Part shown: one piece after another, positions 29,103 through 42,945 of the stretch
Layout: every line of letters begins with the position of its first letter
Numbering within the stretch: the first letter of the stretch is position 1
Origin: Boswellia sacra
Taxonomy: Eukaryota > Streptophyta > Magnoliopsida > Sapindales > Burseraceae
Direction of reading: 5' to 3'
Length of the DNA: 64,000 nucleotides
Assembly (NCBI GenBank): GCA_013180625.2
Contig: SNVD02015884.1
Span: forward strand, 806,001-870,000
The notes under the pieces: model-generated
Databases searched by the model: none
Told to the model about the DNA's origin: nothing
Seen by the model: only the letters and a program-made list of their open reading frames with translations
Position numbers and translations under genes: made by a program

Positions 29103-32100
29103 CTATATTTCTTCGTCTGAGCTAACATATTCTAATTCAATCATCTTTCCTGTTCCCTGCTTAGGTTTGTCTGTCAATACTTGGCACTGGTCAGCTTTAT
29201 TTCTTTTGGTATCCGGCTGTTGGTTTACAACAGATTGATCTGATTTGACGGTGGATGATTTCCTGAGGTATGATAGATAAACTTTCAATGCCATTGAAAG
29301 ACAACCACAACTGACAATTATACTACAAAGATGTGATTTACCTCTTGTCTAAGCTACTTATTTGTTGGCCTGGCATTACAGCTTCCGTGCTTGCACTTTT
29401 TAAACCTGTTTTCCCTGCAAATACAAAGTAATATCTCTCAGCTCAGGGTAATCATAAGCCGAAATAAGTTGCAACCTTTTCCCTAAAATTGCAAAATAAT
29501 CTTATACCTGTAACTTCAGCAAGAAATCTTATTCCTTGTGAGTGCGTATTTGTTGTCACTTTCCCTGCGTTACTGATTATTCAAGTACATCAATTAAGTG
29601 TTTTGGAGGTAGTTAGCTAACATGTGTTTGCATTATTCCAACCTTAAAGCCTTTCTGAGTCCTTCCACTGACAGCAACTTCACTGGCTGCTTGGACTTTC
29701 TTAAGTTTGTTTTGTCAGCTAGAGGATCAACCATGTAAATGCCTTCTGGCCTGGAAGGATCCTTAAATGCTGTTTTCAAGTTTCTACAAGGAAAAACCAC
29801 AAATTGGAGGCCTTGAGAAGAAAATTTAACTACAGGAAGCAATATATATACTGCATATTACAAGCACTAGATGGCAAAAGAGTTGGATGATGCCAATGAT
29901 TGATCACCTACCCTCCCTTCAATTCAGTTCGCATTGTGGAAAACTTCTCTGATGTTTTCTGTAAACCAAATTTAGAATCTACTGATTAGCAAGACTGCTC
30001 TAAAAATACAAAAGCCAAACCAGAGTGGATTTGGATTGTCATTCTTACCGATTTATGATATCTACAGTATATACCTTTACGTCTGAAACAGCAAAATAGA
30101 TAAAAGGTTCAAAATGTCAGAAATTTGTCTAAGCTAAAGATATCATTTAAAAAATATATACATACATCCTAACAGAATACAGAACCATGTGATTCTATTG
30201 ACTATGAAGATTTATATTGAGCCGCTAATAGAAATAAGATTGAGTACTTGCACTTGATGATATTAAAGATTAAATTTTTAAACATTATAAGAACGCTATG
30301 AAATATCTTAGTAGAAATCTAACAAAGACAGCATAGTAATTCAGTCTATGGTATACTGAAAGCATCATTGCTTAATTTCTGCAAAGAGTCATGAGCTTCA
30401 CTTTTGAGGACAAAAGACTCAAAATTTTGACACATATTTATTCTTCTAGAGAGAATGTTGACACATCTATTCTTCTAGAAAGAATATATTAAGGAGCATC
30501 TTATTTTGCAGGTAGAAGTAAAAAGAAAAGCTGTTTAAACCAAGTGTACAAAAGACGGGGCACTTATTCACATATTGATGTGATGCCTTCTTCATCAAGA
30601 TTATATGGTTGTTCTCTAGTCCATCATCCTGGAAAAAAATAATAACTCAAATCTCTAGTCTAACATAGTTCGTCTGCAACTTGCAACAGTTGTGTTTCAG
30701 GGATTTATTCAGGTTATGGATTTCATCCATCCCAGACACCTTCATAAGTCCAAAATTGTTTCCAAATTATCGAAATTGTATACACGATAAAGAACTTTCC
30801 TGGTTAATTTCTTTCTGTTATCCAGATTAAATGAAGAACAATGTTTGTGAACTTATCATAGAGTTATAGCTTCTAAGTTTAAATCGCCATAACTTATTAT
30901 CTTGTCTCAAAGACAGGAAATAAAATAGATAGTCTTTGGAACTACAAAGTTGACAAACCAGAATTAATGTTGAGGATGGAATAGGTTAAATTCCTCTATA
31001 TGTGGAAGCAGAGAACCTGGTGCTTGTGTAATGAGAAAAATTATGCAACAAAAATTCTACTTAATACCAAAACAGTATGAAATGGCAGTTGTTATGGATG
31101 TCATTATAAACAAGCCGATATAAGGAGTGCCTCACTTGTTTATGACAACTGTACAAGCCATCCCATCCTTCCTTTTTCCCTTGCAAACTCCATAGTCAAC
31201 TGAAGTACCCATCTTTAGGATTTGACTTGGAGAGCTCACACTCAATGAAAAACCTGGCCCCTTCATTGACAAACCAAAAGCTTTAATAGTTTATCAAAAC
31301 TTTAACCACACAACCCAATAATGCATGAGAAGTGAATACCTTTGCATCTTTGCGTACAGCACAATTGAACAGTGCAAAAACTGTTCCAGCGTGCTCTTTC
31401 GAATTGTGCTGATAAGCATCACCAAACAGAAAGACAGAAACGGTATTCTCATCTAAACACCCAATTTTCCATATAGAGTAGCTCTTGCCAATAGAGCTAG
31501 TCTTTGGATAGCCCTTCTCAGTCAAAACTCCAACAGTAGCCCAACAACCTGAAAGAGTGTCCCCCACCAACAAATTCCTACAAGAATTTAGCTTATAAAT
31601 CACAACCCAATTGCAACTCATACTCGTATTAAATTTTCATTCAGTGAGCAACTGAAAGCAAATTTTCTCTCTACGAAAGACCAAACTCAAAGCATTTTTT
31701 TATTTTCAAAGAACAAGATAAAAGTTCAACAGTACCAAGCATTCAGCTATTAACAATGTCAATACACAATACAATATAAAGTGCAACAAAGTACTTTATG
31801 GTGGATAACCGAACAAAACGAATCTCTGAAAAGCGCTCGCTAAGCTCTGCAGGGGTAACCACTTGGTTCCTGACAAGAAATAAAACGTTAAAAAATTTTA
31901 AAATTTATTTCCATTTTCCTCTTCACATTGTTTGATCGCTGAGAATAGACACCGGAAAGATTACACTTTAATGTTGTTTTCACAAAAAACCAGCCTAAAT
32001 TAAGCCAAATAATTTGCAAAAATGTCAGTTTGAGAATTACTTCATGCATTCCATTGTTTTTCCACAGCATTGAAACTGAAATATGAAGAGCATTATACAC

Positions 32101-32604
32101 TTGTTTTGAGTTGGCGTCATTCTGAACGTACCTAATACGTAACCCAGAGTACTTTTCGACCTCGGGGGTATTCAAGTTCTTGGATTTGTTAAATTTTCCA
32201 TTTTTCTCAACTGGGTTTGGCTCATAATCAAGACAATCCTGAACAACATTTCTAAAAGCAGACATGTCCCCCTGCCCTCTTTGCCTTGGAGATCCATCAT
32301 CAGACAGGTACCCTACAAAATTAAATTTAAATTCAAATTAATAGATATAAAATTGAGGACAAAATCTTCACCCTTTGAAATTTTGCTAAATTAACACGAA
32401 ACCCAATTCCAGAAAACCCCTAAAAATTCTCGCAAATTCGGGAAAACACAACCGTTCATATACAAAGCAAATGCAGGATATTATGATAAGCATACCTGAA
32501 GGTGAGGAAGAGCGGGGATTCGAAGGAGAAGCAGGAGGAGTCTCCAGCACCCTGTCGCCTTGGAGAGAGAGAAGGAGGTCGAGGTCGTCTTGGTGGCTTG
32601 ACAT
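29103..32604 (-). CDS. MCM10: MCM10 DNA replication factor
   Basis: About eleven exons. The first (32,604-32,496) starts MSSHQDDLDLLLSL. The core OB-fold runs through exons near 31,870-31,788 (VVTPAELSERFSEIRFVRLS), 31,580-31,340 (LLVGDTLSGCWATVGVLTEKG) and 31,255-31,130 (GPGFSLSVSSPSQ, then KMGTSVDYGVCKG). The zinc finger follows: C in GVCKG, C in MACT, then GIYCRYHKS, the CCCH pattern of MCM10. GIYCRYH lies on a 34-base exon (30,082-30,049). Later exons code KTSEKFSTMRTEL, NLKTAFKDPSRPEG, AGKVTTNTHSQGIRFLAEVT and the end YVSSDEEI. MCM10 binds single-stranded DNA and DNA polymerase alpha and helps activate the CMG helicase at origins in the nucleus. It is shorter than animal MCM10, which has an extra C-terminal domain; this is usual in plants. 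Confidence 0.92.
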
Positions 32605-34913
32605 TGTTTATGGAATTGAAATTCACTGTAGAAGAGAGTTTACGACCTTTACCGGTAGCGTTTCGGTTTCGAATCGAAGCTAAATAGAATATATATATAT
32701 ATATTTTTTAAGTGTCGTTCGCGGCGGGAGAGTTTCATTTCTTTCGGAATTGGAGGGAATTCCTCAATATGTAGCAAAGTTTTCTCTTCTCCTCGTCATT
32801 AAACGCTCCGTTTTACTTAGTTGAATTGGGCCTTGGGCTAGGGATAGTCATGTATTGGGGTGAACTCAGAAACTAGTTGTATACCGGGCTTTTGAATTTT
32901 TCTCTAGATAATGAGTTTCACATGCACTTGAACAAAGCATGGAATGTAATCAACCATCTATAGCGACAAAAATAATTAAATATATAAATTTAAAATAATA
33001 TTATAAAAAGTAATTCTGTTTAGTTCCCATTTTCAAATTTAATGTAGATAAAATTACCATAAATTAAAACAGAGAGGTACCTCTCTTTTTAAATGCCTAA
33101 ACCTTTTCACCAATATTTGATATAGATTAAATTTATATGTTATTATCATTAGAAACTAAATTTATAACCTTTCATTAATCGGACCTTCAATCTATCACAT
33201 TAGCATATCCATTTTGAAAGCCAAAATATGTTGCACCCTTTTCTGTATCACTCAGAAAATATTACATTTCACTAAATTATTTGCTAAGTTCCAAAGTTCA
33301 GACAATCTTTTATTAAAATATAAAGTTCAAATAATTTATAGGAAAAATCACAATCATAGAGGTAATTAATAAATAAAATGATTTTACGAAAATGTTGTCT
33401 AGGATCATCTATGATATTATGCGTAGAAAAAGAAGATGAAGTAGAGAAGTTTCCAAATACCATGCAGATTGCAATGTATAGGAAAAGAGACAGAGATGGC
33501 AATAAAGTTGTAAATATGTTAAATACAAATTATCTATATTTTTCAGGACACTTTTACTCGTTTATAATTTGAATGTGGGGTTCAAAAAGTTCATAAGTGA
33601 GAGCTGAATAGGATAACTCTATTAGAAATATCGATTTTTTTAATTTCACAGATTTTGTAATTATATATAGAATAATTTTGACTAGTGTGGGCTACAAATT
33701 AAGTTTGCCCTTCAATAGATCAAGTTACCATTCATAATTTTTACCAAAGCAACTTGTAACAATATTTGTAACATAAGGGTTAACTTATTATAGTTATAAA
33801 AAGTCAAACTCGTTTATTATTAATAGATTTTAATTTAACTAGTAAGTTAACATTGAATACTTAGCATAATCTTGGTATACATATTAGGATAGCATAATTA
33901 ATAATTAAATTGTGACATTGAGTATGCAATGTAATATGATATGTTCAATCTCAAATGTTTGAGCAATTAAACCCTTTTCAATTTTTACGAAGGCTGGCAA
34001 ACCAAACACTACATCTATAAACGTTGGAAATGTTCTTGATATTCCACGATATTTCCTGCATATATAATATACTTTCTAAAGTTGGCAAATTCTGTTAAAA
34101 GTACGTTATGATAAATCAATGCATTCTAAAAAAGCTTTATGTAAGACATGTATATTACGTCATCATGCTGATTTGGTGAGCCTACTCAATAAGATACTGA
34201 CACATTATGGTGATTTGGTTGAAAAAATTAAGAAAAAAAAGATGACTCAGCAATCATATTCAATGAAATAATAACAAGTTATTATAGGTGGTTCAAAAAA
34301 TTAGAAAAATAAATGAAAAAAAATAACCACACTCAATATATAACTTAATATTAGTTGTTAGTTATACCACTTCAGAATGATGACGTGATATGCATATCCT
34401 ACATAAATATTTTCCATATATTCTTTATGGGATATACACAAGAAATATTAATTAGTTAACAATTTCAAGGTGGGATTTAATAACAATTTTTGTAATAGGA
34501 AAGTGATTAATTAAAATTTCCTAAGTTTCACCATAAATGAAAAGATACGATATGATTGTTAATTGACAGCAAAGAATGCCAAGAAAGAAAGTGTTGAAGA
34601 TTCGGGTAATTTAATTACCCGCCACAAACAAGTTATTGTTACACATGTAAAAGGTTTGAACATCCGATTCTTAAGCAGGTCCAGTCCTAATTAACATTTC
34701 CAACTCATGCATTGTTTCCAAGTTTAGCAAGCAAAAATGTCCGAGGTTTGCTCTGAAGCCATATATTTGCCTTGTTCTTCTCCTACACCTCTGCTTTCGA
34801 AATTAAATATTGCCTCAGCCTCCACCCCAGGTACCTCCATATTGGCAGGGGAGGTCCCAGTTTCGGCCAAACTCCTCAGAACTTCGTTTGCCTAACCTCA
34901 TAGATACCTCAAA
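32605..34913. other. intergenic region between divergent MCM10 and beta-galactosidase genes
   Basis: The two genes point away from each other across about 2.3 kb, enough for separate promoters. A (TA)n run lies at about 32,687-32,704, close to the MCM10 start. A GC-rich stretch follows at about 32,712-32,770. The rest is AT-rich with no supportable gene. Confidence 0.5.
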
Positions 34914-37900
34914 ATGTTAGAAATGAGCAACAACCAGCTTCTCTTCATCTGTACATTTCTTAGCTTGCTGGTTTCATCAGCAATTGCCCAAGTAAATGGC
35001 AATAACAACACTACTCCGAGTGTCACTTATGATGGAAGGTCATTAATCATCAATGGCAAAAGGGAGCTTCTCTTCTCGGGCTCCATTCATTACACTCGAA
35101 GCACTCCTGATGTAATATACATAAATATATGCTTCCATACTTTGTATTGTTCATGTGATGGTAAAAGTAGGTGATGGGATATATATATATGTAGCATAAG
35201 TGATGGTTTTGAGTTTTGTTTGTGTTTTCAGATGTGGCCAAAACTCCTTCATAAGGCCAAACGTGGAGGCTTGGATGTGATACAGACCTATGTGTTCTGG
35301 AACGTACATGAGCCAGTGCAAGGCCAGGTTATCTATGATTTTCTTTCCAGAAAAAGTTGCCGACTGTAACTTGTGTATTTGTTTTGTATAGGCAATATAA
35401 TTAATGGGGTGTTTTTTTTTTTTCGGCCAATTGCAGTACAATTTTGAAGGACAATATGATCTGGTGAGATTCATCAAGATGATTGCGGAGCACAAAATGT
35501 ATGCAACTGTAAGGGTTGGACCTTTCATTCAAGCTGAATGGAACCATGGGTACGATTCAAAAACCTCAGTTTTTAAGATTTTATTTTGATCATGTCTGGT
35601 GCATATGGTTCATCTTTTGTCTTTGAACCTCAGAGGATTGCCTTATTGGTTAAGAGAGGTTCCAAACATCACATTCCGTTCTGATAACGAACCATTCAAG
35701 GTAAATTTCTGTCTATAACTATAATCTTATAGGACAAGATTTCAAGTTCAAATGCAATGATTGTTCAAGATGCTCTTCTGACTAAACTTCTCTCATTTGC
35801 AGTTCCACATGAAAAATTATGTTACAATGATCATTGACAAGTTGAAGAAAGAGAGGTTATTTGCTTCACAAGGTGGTCCTATCATCTTAGCACAGGTCAG
35901 TTCCTCTCCATTTCTCCAATCTTCCAACAATTTTACTTTATACGCATTCTTGTACAACAAGTTACCTATTCAATTGATATTTGTTTATACAAAATGCAGA
36001 TTGAAAACGAGTACAACACGATCCAACTAGCTTATAAACAGAAAGGAGATAGCTATGTTCAGTGGGCAGGAAACTTGGCTGTGGGATTGCAAACTGGTGT
36101 CCCATGGGTTATGTGCAAGCAGCGCGATGCTCCTGATCCAGTGGTAAGTTTGTTTATGAGGGTCGTTCTTGTATCAAACTGATGTAGGACAAGTTAGGAT
36201 AAATTACGAATTTTATTTCTATATTTTCTCCAATCTCTCAATCGAAAGGTCATGTTATGATTCAATGTGTAGATCAATACCTGCAATGGGAGGCACTGTG
36301 GGGATACTTTTACAGGTCCCAATAAGCCTAACAAGCCTACTCTGTGGACTGAGAACTGGACTGCTCAGTGAGTGTTCAATGAAACAATCATGAGAATTAG
36401 GACATTGTCTGTACCCTGCAGTGCTAATGGCATTCATTTGTTGTGAAATTGCAGGTTTAGAGTGTTCGGAGACCCTCCATCTCAAAGAGCAGCAGAAGAT
36501 ATTGCATTCTCAACCGCCCGATTCTTCTCAAAGAACGGAACACTGAATAACTACTACATGGTTGGAAGATGCTTGATTGATTGATTTCTCTATGTTTACC
36601 TGAATGTATACTTTTCTGAAGAAAATTTTTTGGGGTTGTATTTGCAGTACCATGGTGGTACAAATTTTGGAAGAACAAGTGCCCACTTTGTAACACCTCG
36701 GTACTATGATGAGGCACCTCTTGATGAATATGGTGAGGATTGAAATGGTCAATCTTTGATGATTCAGCAAACTAGCTAGGGTCTTAGAAACATCTTACAA
36801 CTATAATTGCTTTATGTGCCTCTCAGGTTTGGAGAGGGGACCCAAATGGGGTCACCTCAGGGACTTGCACAGGGCTTTAAGTTTGTCCAAGAGGGCTCTC
36901 CTTTGGGGGTATCCTAGTGTCCAAAATTTGGGCCAAGATTTAGAGGTAAGTAAGCATACAATCTACTATGTGAATATATGAAGAAATGCTGACAACAACT
37001 GATTTTCGATGTTTTTGTACAATGCAGGCTCGAGTCTATGAAGGAAATGGAGCATGTGCTGCTTTCTTGGCGAATAATGCTACTAATAAACCCCAGAATG
37101 TTACTTTCAAGGGTAAACAATTCTTCTTGCCCTCGAAATCGATTAGCATTCTCCCTGACTGCAAGACCGTTGTATACAACACTCAAAAGGTAACACAATT
37201 TCGACCTATGCATTATAATTGATATCACATAGAAGTTATTCGAGAAGAAATGAACACATTGCCTTCTGTTGTTGTGCCAATAGTGCATGAGAGCTAACAG
37301 CACGGTTGGTTACGTGTAAAAAACAGATTGTATCACAGCATAATACAAGGAAATACATACGATCAGAGGTTGCAAACAAAAAGCTTGTTGGGAACTGGGA
37401 AATGACGAGAGAACCCATTCCAACCTTTGAACAGCTTCCACAGAAGTCAAGGGAACCAATGGAGCTTTTCCGCTTAACAAAGGATACCACAGACTATGCA
37501 TGGTTCTCCACTAGGCAAGTATATCTTTACATGCAATTGTTAGGATCAGGCCCTTAATACTGGACCAAAAGATATAGTACCTGTTAGGAGAAGCGCAATC
37601 TTATTTTCTTAACCACATCAGCCCTTTTGAATCAGGTTTCTCTCCTTAACTAATTTCCATCTTAGCAAAATACAAACATATGATTGGTAATCAATACAAA
37701 AAACATGAGAGAGGACGGAGAATGTAATGGCTCTCAACCACTCATATTTAATAAAATTCACTTGGTACAAGATCTACAAAAGCTCAAATCATGAGAGGAC
37801 CCAACAGTTGGTCATGGTTCGATTGTGACTTAACCATTCCAGACACAATTTGACCAACAATATTAATAACATTTCTATTATAGTTGCATCTGATATTTTA

Positions 37901-40148
37901 TCTAATACTGTTATTGCAGCATAACTTTGGGTTGGCGTGACTTACCAATGAAAGAAAATGTTTCCCCAGTTCTAGTTATTGCAAGTCTTGGCCATGCCTT
38001 GGTTGCTTTCGTAAATGGCGAATATGTCGGTAAGCACACGCAAACAAACAAGTTTCATTGTCAGATTATGTTCCAAATTTCTCATTTTTAGCTAATTGTG
38101 CTTCTGGATTCCAGGATATGGGCATGGGAACCATGTTGAAAAGAGCTTTGTCTTCGAGAAACCGATAAAGTTGAAGAATGGAGTCAACAACATTACTATC
38201 TTGGGCACTTTAGTTGGACTACCTGTAAGGACTCCATAACTTTGATCTTGTTGTAAATTGACAAATCTGAAAGTGGCTCTAATGAGAATTGTTTATCAAT
38301 AAAGGATAGCGGGGCCTATATGGAGAGAAGGTTTGCAGGGCCTCGTAGCATTGAAATCCAGGGTTTAAACACCGGAAATCTTGATCTCACAAACAACAAT
38401 TGGGGTCATAAGGTATCCATGAGCTTCCCCTTCAAGAAATGAGCATTGCAGTGACACAATGATAACCTTAAGGCTGATACAAGTAAACAAATTTTTTACC
38501 TATTTGTATACAGGCTAGCTTGGAAGGAGAAAAGTTTCAAGTTTTCAATCAGGGAGGATTACAAAAGATGACATGGACAAAGCTTGGGGACAAAAGACCG
38601 GCTCTTTCATGGTTCAAGGTAATGCAGGAAATTCTCCACTCTGGTATATTTCTAAGTAATTAGCTCTAGGAACAATCTGCAACTCTCAAACCTTTTGTGG
38701 AAAGTGAATTCGAATGATATGATTAATTACAATATTTTTGTCGCAGACGTATTTTGATGCTCCTGAAGGTGATAACCCTGTAGCCATCCGGATGAGAAAG
38801 ATGGGCAAAGGAATGGTTTGGATAAACGGAAATAGCATTGGCCGTTACTGGGTATCTTTCCACTCTCCTCTTGGCGAGCCTACTCAATCTGAGTAAGTAA
38901 CAAATGATTCTCTCTCACATAGTATGACATTTATTTATTTCAAATTTATTCTGTATCAGTTTTATTAAAGAATAAATATAAACGTTAAGCTCACGCCTAT
39001 GAGTTTAACTTTAAAAAAAATGGCAAACTTAATATTGTATCAAAACCGCCATAAACAAACGACCGCAGGTTAAATAGCAAATTTAGCAATTTTGCTTTTG
39101 AAATCACTAAAAAAATCTTTCTACTAACTTGGAAATGATTCCCAATAATAAATGTTAATAAATCTTTATCAGAAAGTAAACAAACATAAATTTTCCTAAC
39201 GTTAAATTCACTTGTTAATCAGTTACCATATCCCAAGATCCTACTTGAAGCCAACCGACAATCTGATGGTTATCCTGGAGGAGGAGGAAGGAGCTAGACC
39301 TGAAGAGATTGAGGTTATACTGGCTGAGAGAGATACAATTTGTAGTTATGTGACAGAACATCATCCACCACCTGTGCAGTCATGGGAGTACAAGGACCGT
39401 CAGTTGCGAGAGTTGGTGCAAAATCCGAAACCAGCCGCTATCTTAAAATGTCCTGACAACAAACTAATCACTACTGTGGACTTTGCCAGCTACGGTGATC
39501 CAGCTGGTTTCTGTGGAGGCCTCCGTCCTGGAAATTGCACAGCCCCCGGTACCAAGGAAGTTATTGAAAAGGTACCGAACCTGTTTGTTTCCATTTTCAA
39601 AAAATATTTTTCTGAAAATGACATTTAATAATACATTTTAATCAATATCAACAACATATCATTTTACAAAATTCATATAAATAAAAAACTAATCACATAT
39701 TTTTTTAAATTTTAAAAAATTTTAAAAACAAAGATTTAAAATACACACACAAACACAAACTCCTGCTATCCGGATCCAGGATTCTCTTCTAATATTTATT
39801 AACAATGCATGCATGGATAATAAAATTCACTAGATATAAGCTCCATAAAAACTCTAATCTTCTACATCTATGATCTCTCCTAATATATTTTAACCACGCA
39901 TGGATAATAAAATTTATAAGAGCTTATATTAGGAGAGAATCCTTTATATAGCCCGTTTGCATGAAATTATTGTTACCCTTCTCCTCTCAGAAGCTTATTA
40001 CATTTGTGTTGTGAATGAGCAGTATTGCCTGGGAAAGAAGAGCTGTCAAGTTCCATTAGAGAAACAGCTTTTCGACAAGAACGGGAATGCTTGTCCCAAT
40101 GTGGAAAAGGCTCTGGCTGTCCAGGTGAAGTGCGCTTACAAGAAGTAA
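34914..40148 (+). CDS. BGAL: secreted beta-galactosidase (GH35) with C-terminal lectin domain
   Basis: About 18 exons give roughly 840 residues. A signal peptide is clear ([18 protein letters not shown]); exon 1 is 34,914-35,111. The GH35 barrel includes [47 protein letters not shown] (acid/base Glu near 193), [12 protein letters not shown] and LWTENW (nucleophile Glu near 264), then [11 protein letters not shown]. Beta-sandwich domains follow ([23 protein letters not shown]). A Cys-rich SUEL-type lectin domain ends it (AILKCPDNK ... [11 protein letters not shown] ... VQVKCAYKK). The enzyme removes galactose from cell-wall galactans or arabinogalactans in the apoplast. Phrases such as [11 protein letters not shown] and [11 protein letters not shown] fit the Arabidopsis BGAL13/14 branch. 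The last acceptor is taken as GAGCAG|TATTGC near 40,022, which gives VIEKYCLGK. Confidence 0.93.
37518..37919. other. long intron of the beta-galactosidase gene
   Basis: This intron separates the [10 protein letters not shown] exon from the [10 protein letters not shown] exon and is longer than most in this gene. I see no coding or clear inverted repeat in it. Confidence 0.5.
39779..39943. mobile_element. inverted-repeat element inside last intron of beta-galactosidase
   Basis: The left end GGATTCTCTTCTAATAT pairs with ATATTAGGAGAGAATCC at the right end, one mismatch over 17 bases. Inside, a 50-base segment is repeated directly (39,781-39,830 and 39,871-39,920), both with GCATGGATAATAAAATT. 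This looks like a MITE with an internal duplication, lying wholly in an intron. Confidence 0.6.
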
Positions 40149-40870
40149 TTGATGGAGAATACTGAGAAAAGAAATGCAAGGTGCGTACAATCACAGGGTT
40201 GGACGTATATTGGAATGGAAGAGGATGCAACAGTGCCAATTTTGATGTCAAAGTGGGGATTAAATTGATTTCTTCGAGCTCAGAATTTTTTTATACAGCC
40301 GAATGGATATAGTGGTTGGTCAATCTCATGATATGTATTCACCTTCCTTGTGTTCTTCATTGATTTATATACTATCATAAGACGCTTACTATATGATTCA
40401 TTGATTAGTGAAAGCAAGAATTTTTTTCTTTTCAAGTTTCCAGTTTCCAGTACCATAATCAAGACTTTTTGGACCTCTAATTTACCACTAAATAAATAGT
40501 TGAGGTAACGCTACATTTATAACCAACTTTTTATTCAACTTGAGTCGTAAAAATATCACCCGATAGGTAAAAAATGAAAATAAATTAAAGAAATTGAATG
40601 TTACTATCCACATAATAATATTTCACTAACTCAAGTTATAGAAAGAATTAATTGTAAATAGATTATAGTTGTAACATTACAATTTCACTCAATCATCTTT
40701 CACTTGAAAATGAATTTAATTAGTTGAGGAAAATTAAGTCTTAAAAACCAGTCTAAGATCTCAATTGTTAGCATGTTCCCGCATTTTGAATCTCCCAACT
40801 TTATTGCATCAGTTGGCAAGCCACTCCAAACGTGGATCAAACCGAGTGCATAATTTTCTAGAGGATAATG
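40149..40870. other. 3' flank of beta-galactosidase
   Basis: The first 200-300 bases are probably 3' UTR. The rest is AT-rich with nothing recognised. Confidence 0.5.
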
Positions 40871-40879
40871 TTATACTTA

Positions 40880-41330
40880 CAAAGTATATATACAAAATTT
40901 TCGTGCAATTTCATTTGGAAGACTAAAATTTCTCCTAAAGTTCAAGTCTTTTTTTGGGTGGCGATTCAAGGAAAAGTTAATACAGCAGATTTGAGACAAA
41001 AAAGAAATCCCTCTTCCTATCTCTCTCCACCTTGGTGTGTGATGTGCAGAAAAAATGGGGAGAATCCTAATCATCTATTTCTGCATTGTGAAGTTGTTAC
41101 AAAGCTTTGGCATATACTTGTCAAAGAGTTCAAGTTTTTGTTGGGCTATTCCAGAAATTGCAATAGTGTTTTCTTGGAGAAATTGCTCATTGGTAAGAGA
41201 AGAAACGAGACAAATTGTGGAATTGTCTTGTTGCTACTCTTCTTTGGGTTATATGGAAAGAAAGGAAAAAAAAATTTCAAAGAAGATATAGAAGATAACT
41301 ATGTAGAGTTATAAGATAAAATTTATCTTG
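40880..41330 (+). pseudogene. LINE (non-LTR retrotransposon) fossil, zinc-binding RT region
   Basis: An open frame at 40,868-41,314 codes FIWKTKISPKVQVFFW, then RNPSSYLSPPWCVMCRKNGE and HLFLHCEVVTKLWHIL. This matches the zf-RVT domain that follows reverse transcriptase in plant LINEs (C-x2-C ... H-x4-H/C ... W). A frame break near 41,230 separates it from an LGYMERKEKK segment, the usual W-x-x-W-ERN-type end. The reverse transcriptase itself is absent. A3-T-like runs near 41,558-41,575 may mark the 3' end. It is a 5'-truncated, inactive copy. Confidence 0.75.
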
Positions 41331-42945
41331 TAGCTTCTTTATGGGCTTCAATCTTGAAGGAATTCTAAGACTTCTCATTTTTCTTTATTCACCTTAATTG
41401 GAAGGGGGTCTTGAGAGGTTAGCCGTATAATTATGGCTTTTTAGTCGATTTAAGAGAGAAAGCCCTTCATTTATATAGTTTTTTTTTTTGGACATGATCC
41501 AACTCAATACTTAATTCCTTGTCTTTTATAGTTTTATAAAGCTTTAGTTTCCTATCAATAATAAAAATAAAAATAAAAGACGTATCAACATTTATGACAA
41601 TAACATCTCATATTAATCTTTCTATTCACTTGATATCATATCAAGTTTATATATAAACTATGGTATACAAATTTTATAAGTATAACATTAACATCTGTAC
41701 TGAACTATAAACACTTCTTAAGCAAACTCAAACCTTATTAGAAACCTTAGAAACTAGTCTAAATTATAATCCGCAATTTAATCTCCACCAGATAATCATA
41801 AAGGTAAACACTCAATCCAGATTAGAGTTTGAATAAGTTTCTCACCTATAAAGATGATTGGAAAAAGTTTTCTTGGTTGACAAATAAAGATTAATTGGAT
41901 TTCGATTTTTGTTAATTCCGGGCAAAACTACCTCTTTGCTCTAATATCTTAAAGCTGTCTCATCTATAAGCTATATTTTACTTTTCTATCGACTAAAATC
42001 CTTTTAAGTGTTTAATCAAAATTGAGTTATCTAATCGTGTACCAAGGAGAAGACCTAACCTTTGAAAAAACAACTAATATATCCTTCCATACACCTTGAC
42101 AACCACTGCAGCAAAACCATCCCCAACTGCCACCTATCACCAAATTGCCAAATTGAGGGCAATATATCGCTGCCCCATTTTTCAAACATCTATACCATCC
42201 ACACAATTTGGCTTTATCATTCAGAGCTCACAGGTGGACATGTCATTTGGTTTTATCATCCTACTCATTGTGGCCTAAAACGTACAACAATCAAGATAGA
42301 ATGAGATTCACTATATTCCACATAAAAAACGAGAATTATTAATTGAAAAAAAGAATAATATGAACTTAGAGAAGCCAAAATAACATTTCAATCATTTATT
42401 TTCCCTTTGAACATTTTATGCCACATACATGTATATTCAATCTACCAGAGCCAATAAGTTGTCAAATGAGGGAAAAAATTTTCTAGAATTCCTATTTTAT
42501 ATACAAAAAGCTTTAGCAGCCAAAAAGACAGAGCAGCTCCACAATTTCCTCTTCACAGCTCTCCTGAGAAATGTGGCAGCTTGAGGTCTGACCTGAACCA
42601 AGAAGTTTAAACTCCACTGCATTAGAACTCTAATTATCTATCAATAATCAAATGACACACACTCGCACACGCGCACACACACGCACACTCTATTAAAAAC
42701 CCAAGCAAAATTCAATAAACATAATTCCATCAGCCAGCGACCTGTGACAAAACAATAAAGAGTAATAATAGGAGGGACTAACCTCATGAATGATACCAAC
42801 ATATTATAAGGGCAGTGAAAAGCAGCCATTATTGATCAACAGAGGATTCTATTTCCAAAGATTAATAATCCCCGGGTAAGAGAATGGACCCTGATACGGT
42901 TGTGATATAATAATATACAAAAGTTGATTGGTTAGTTTCAAGAAC
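41331..42945. other. intergenic region and UPL3 3' side
   Basis: AT-rich DNA without a supportable gene. A (CA/CG)n microsatellite lies at about 42,654-42,689. The right part is probably UPL3 3' UTR. Confidence 0.5.

Noticed and set aside
41055..41291. second frame overlapping the LINE fossil
   Set aside because: It is a shifted continuation of the same decayed element, so it is included in that call.
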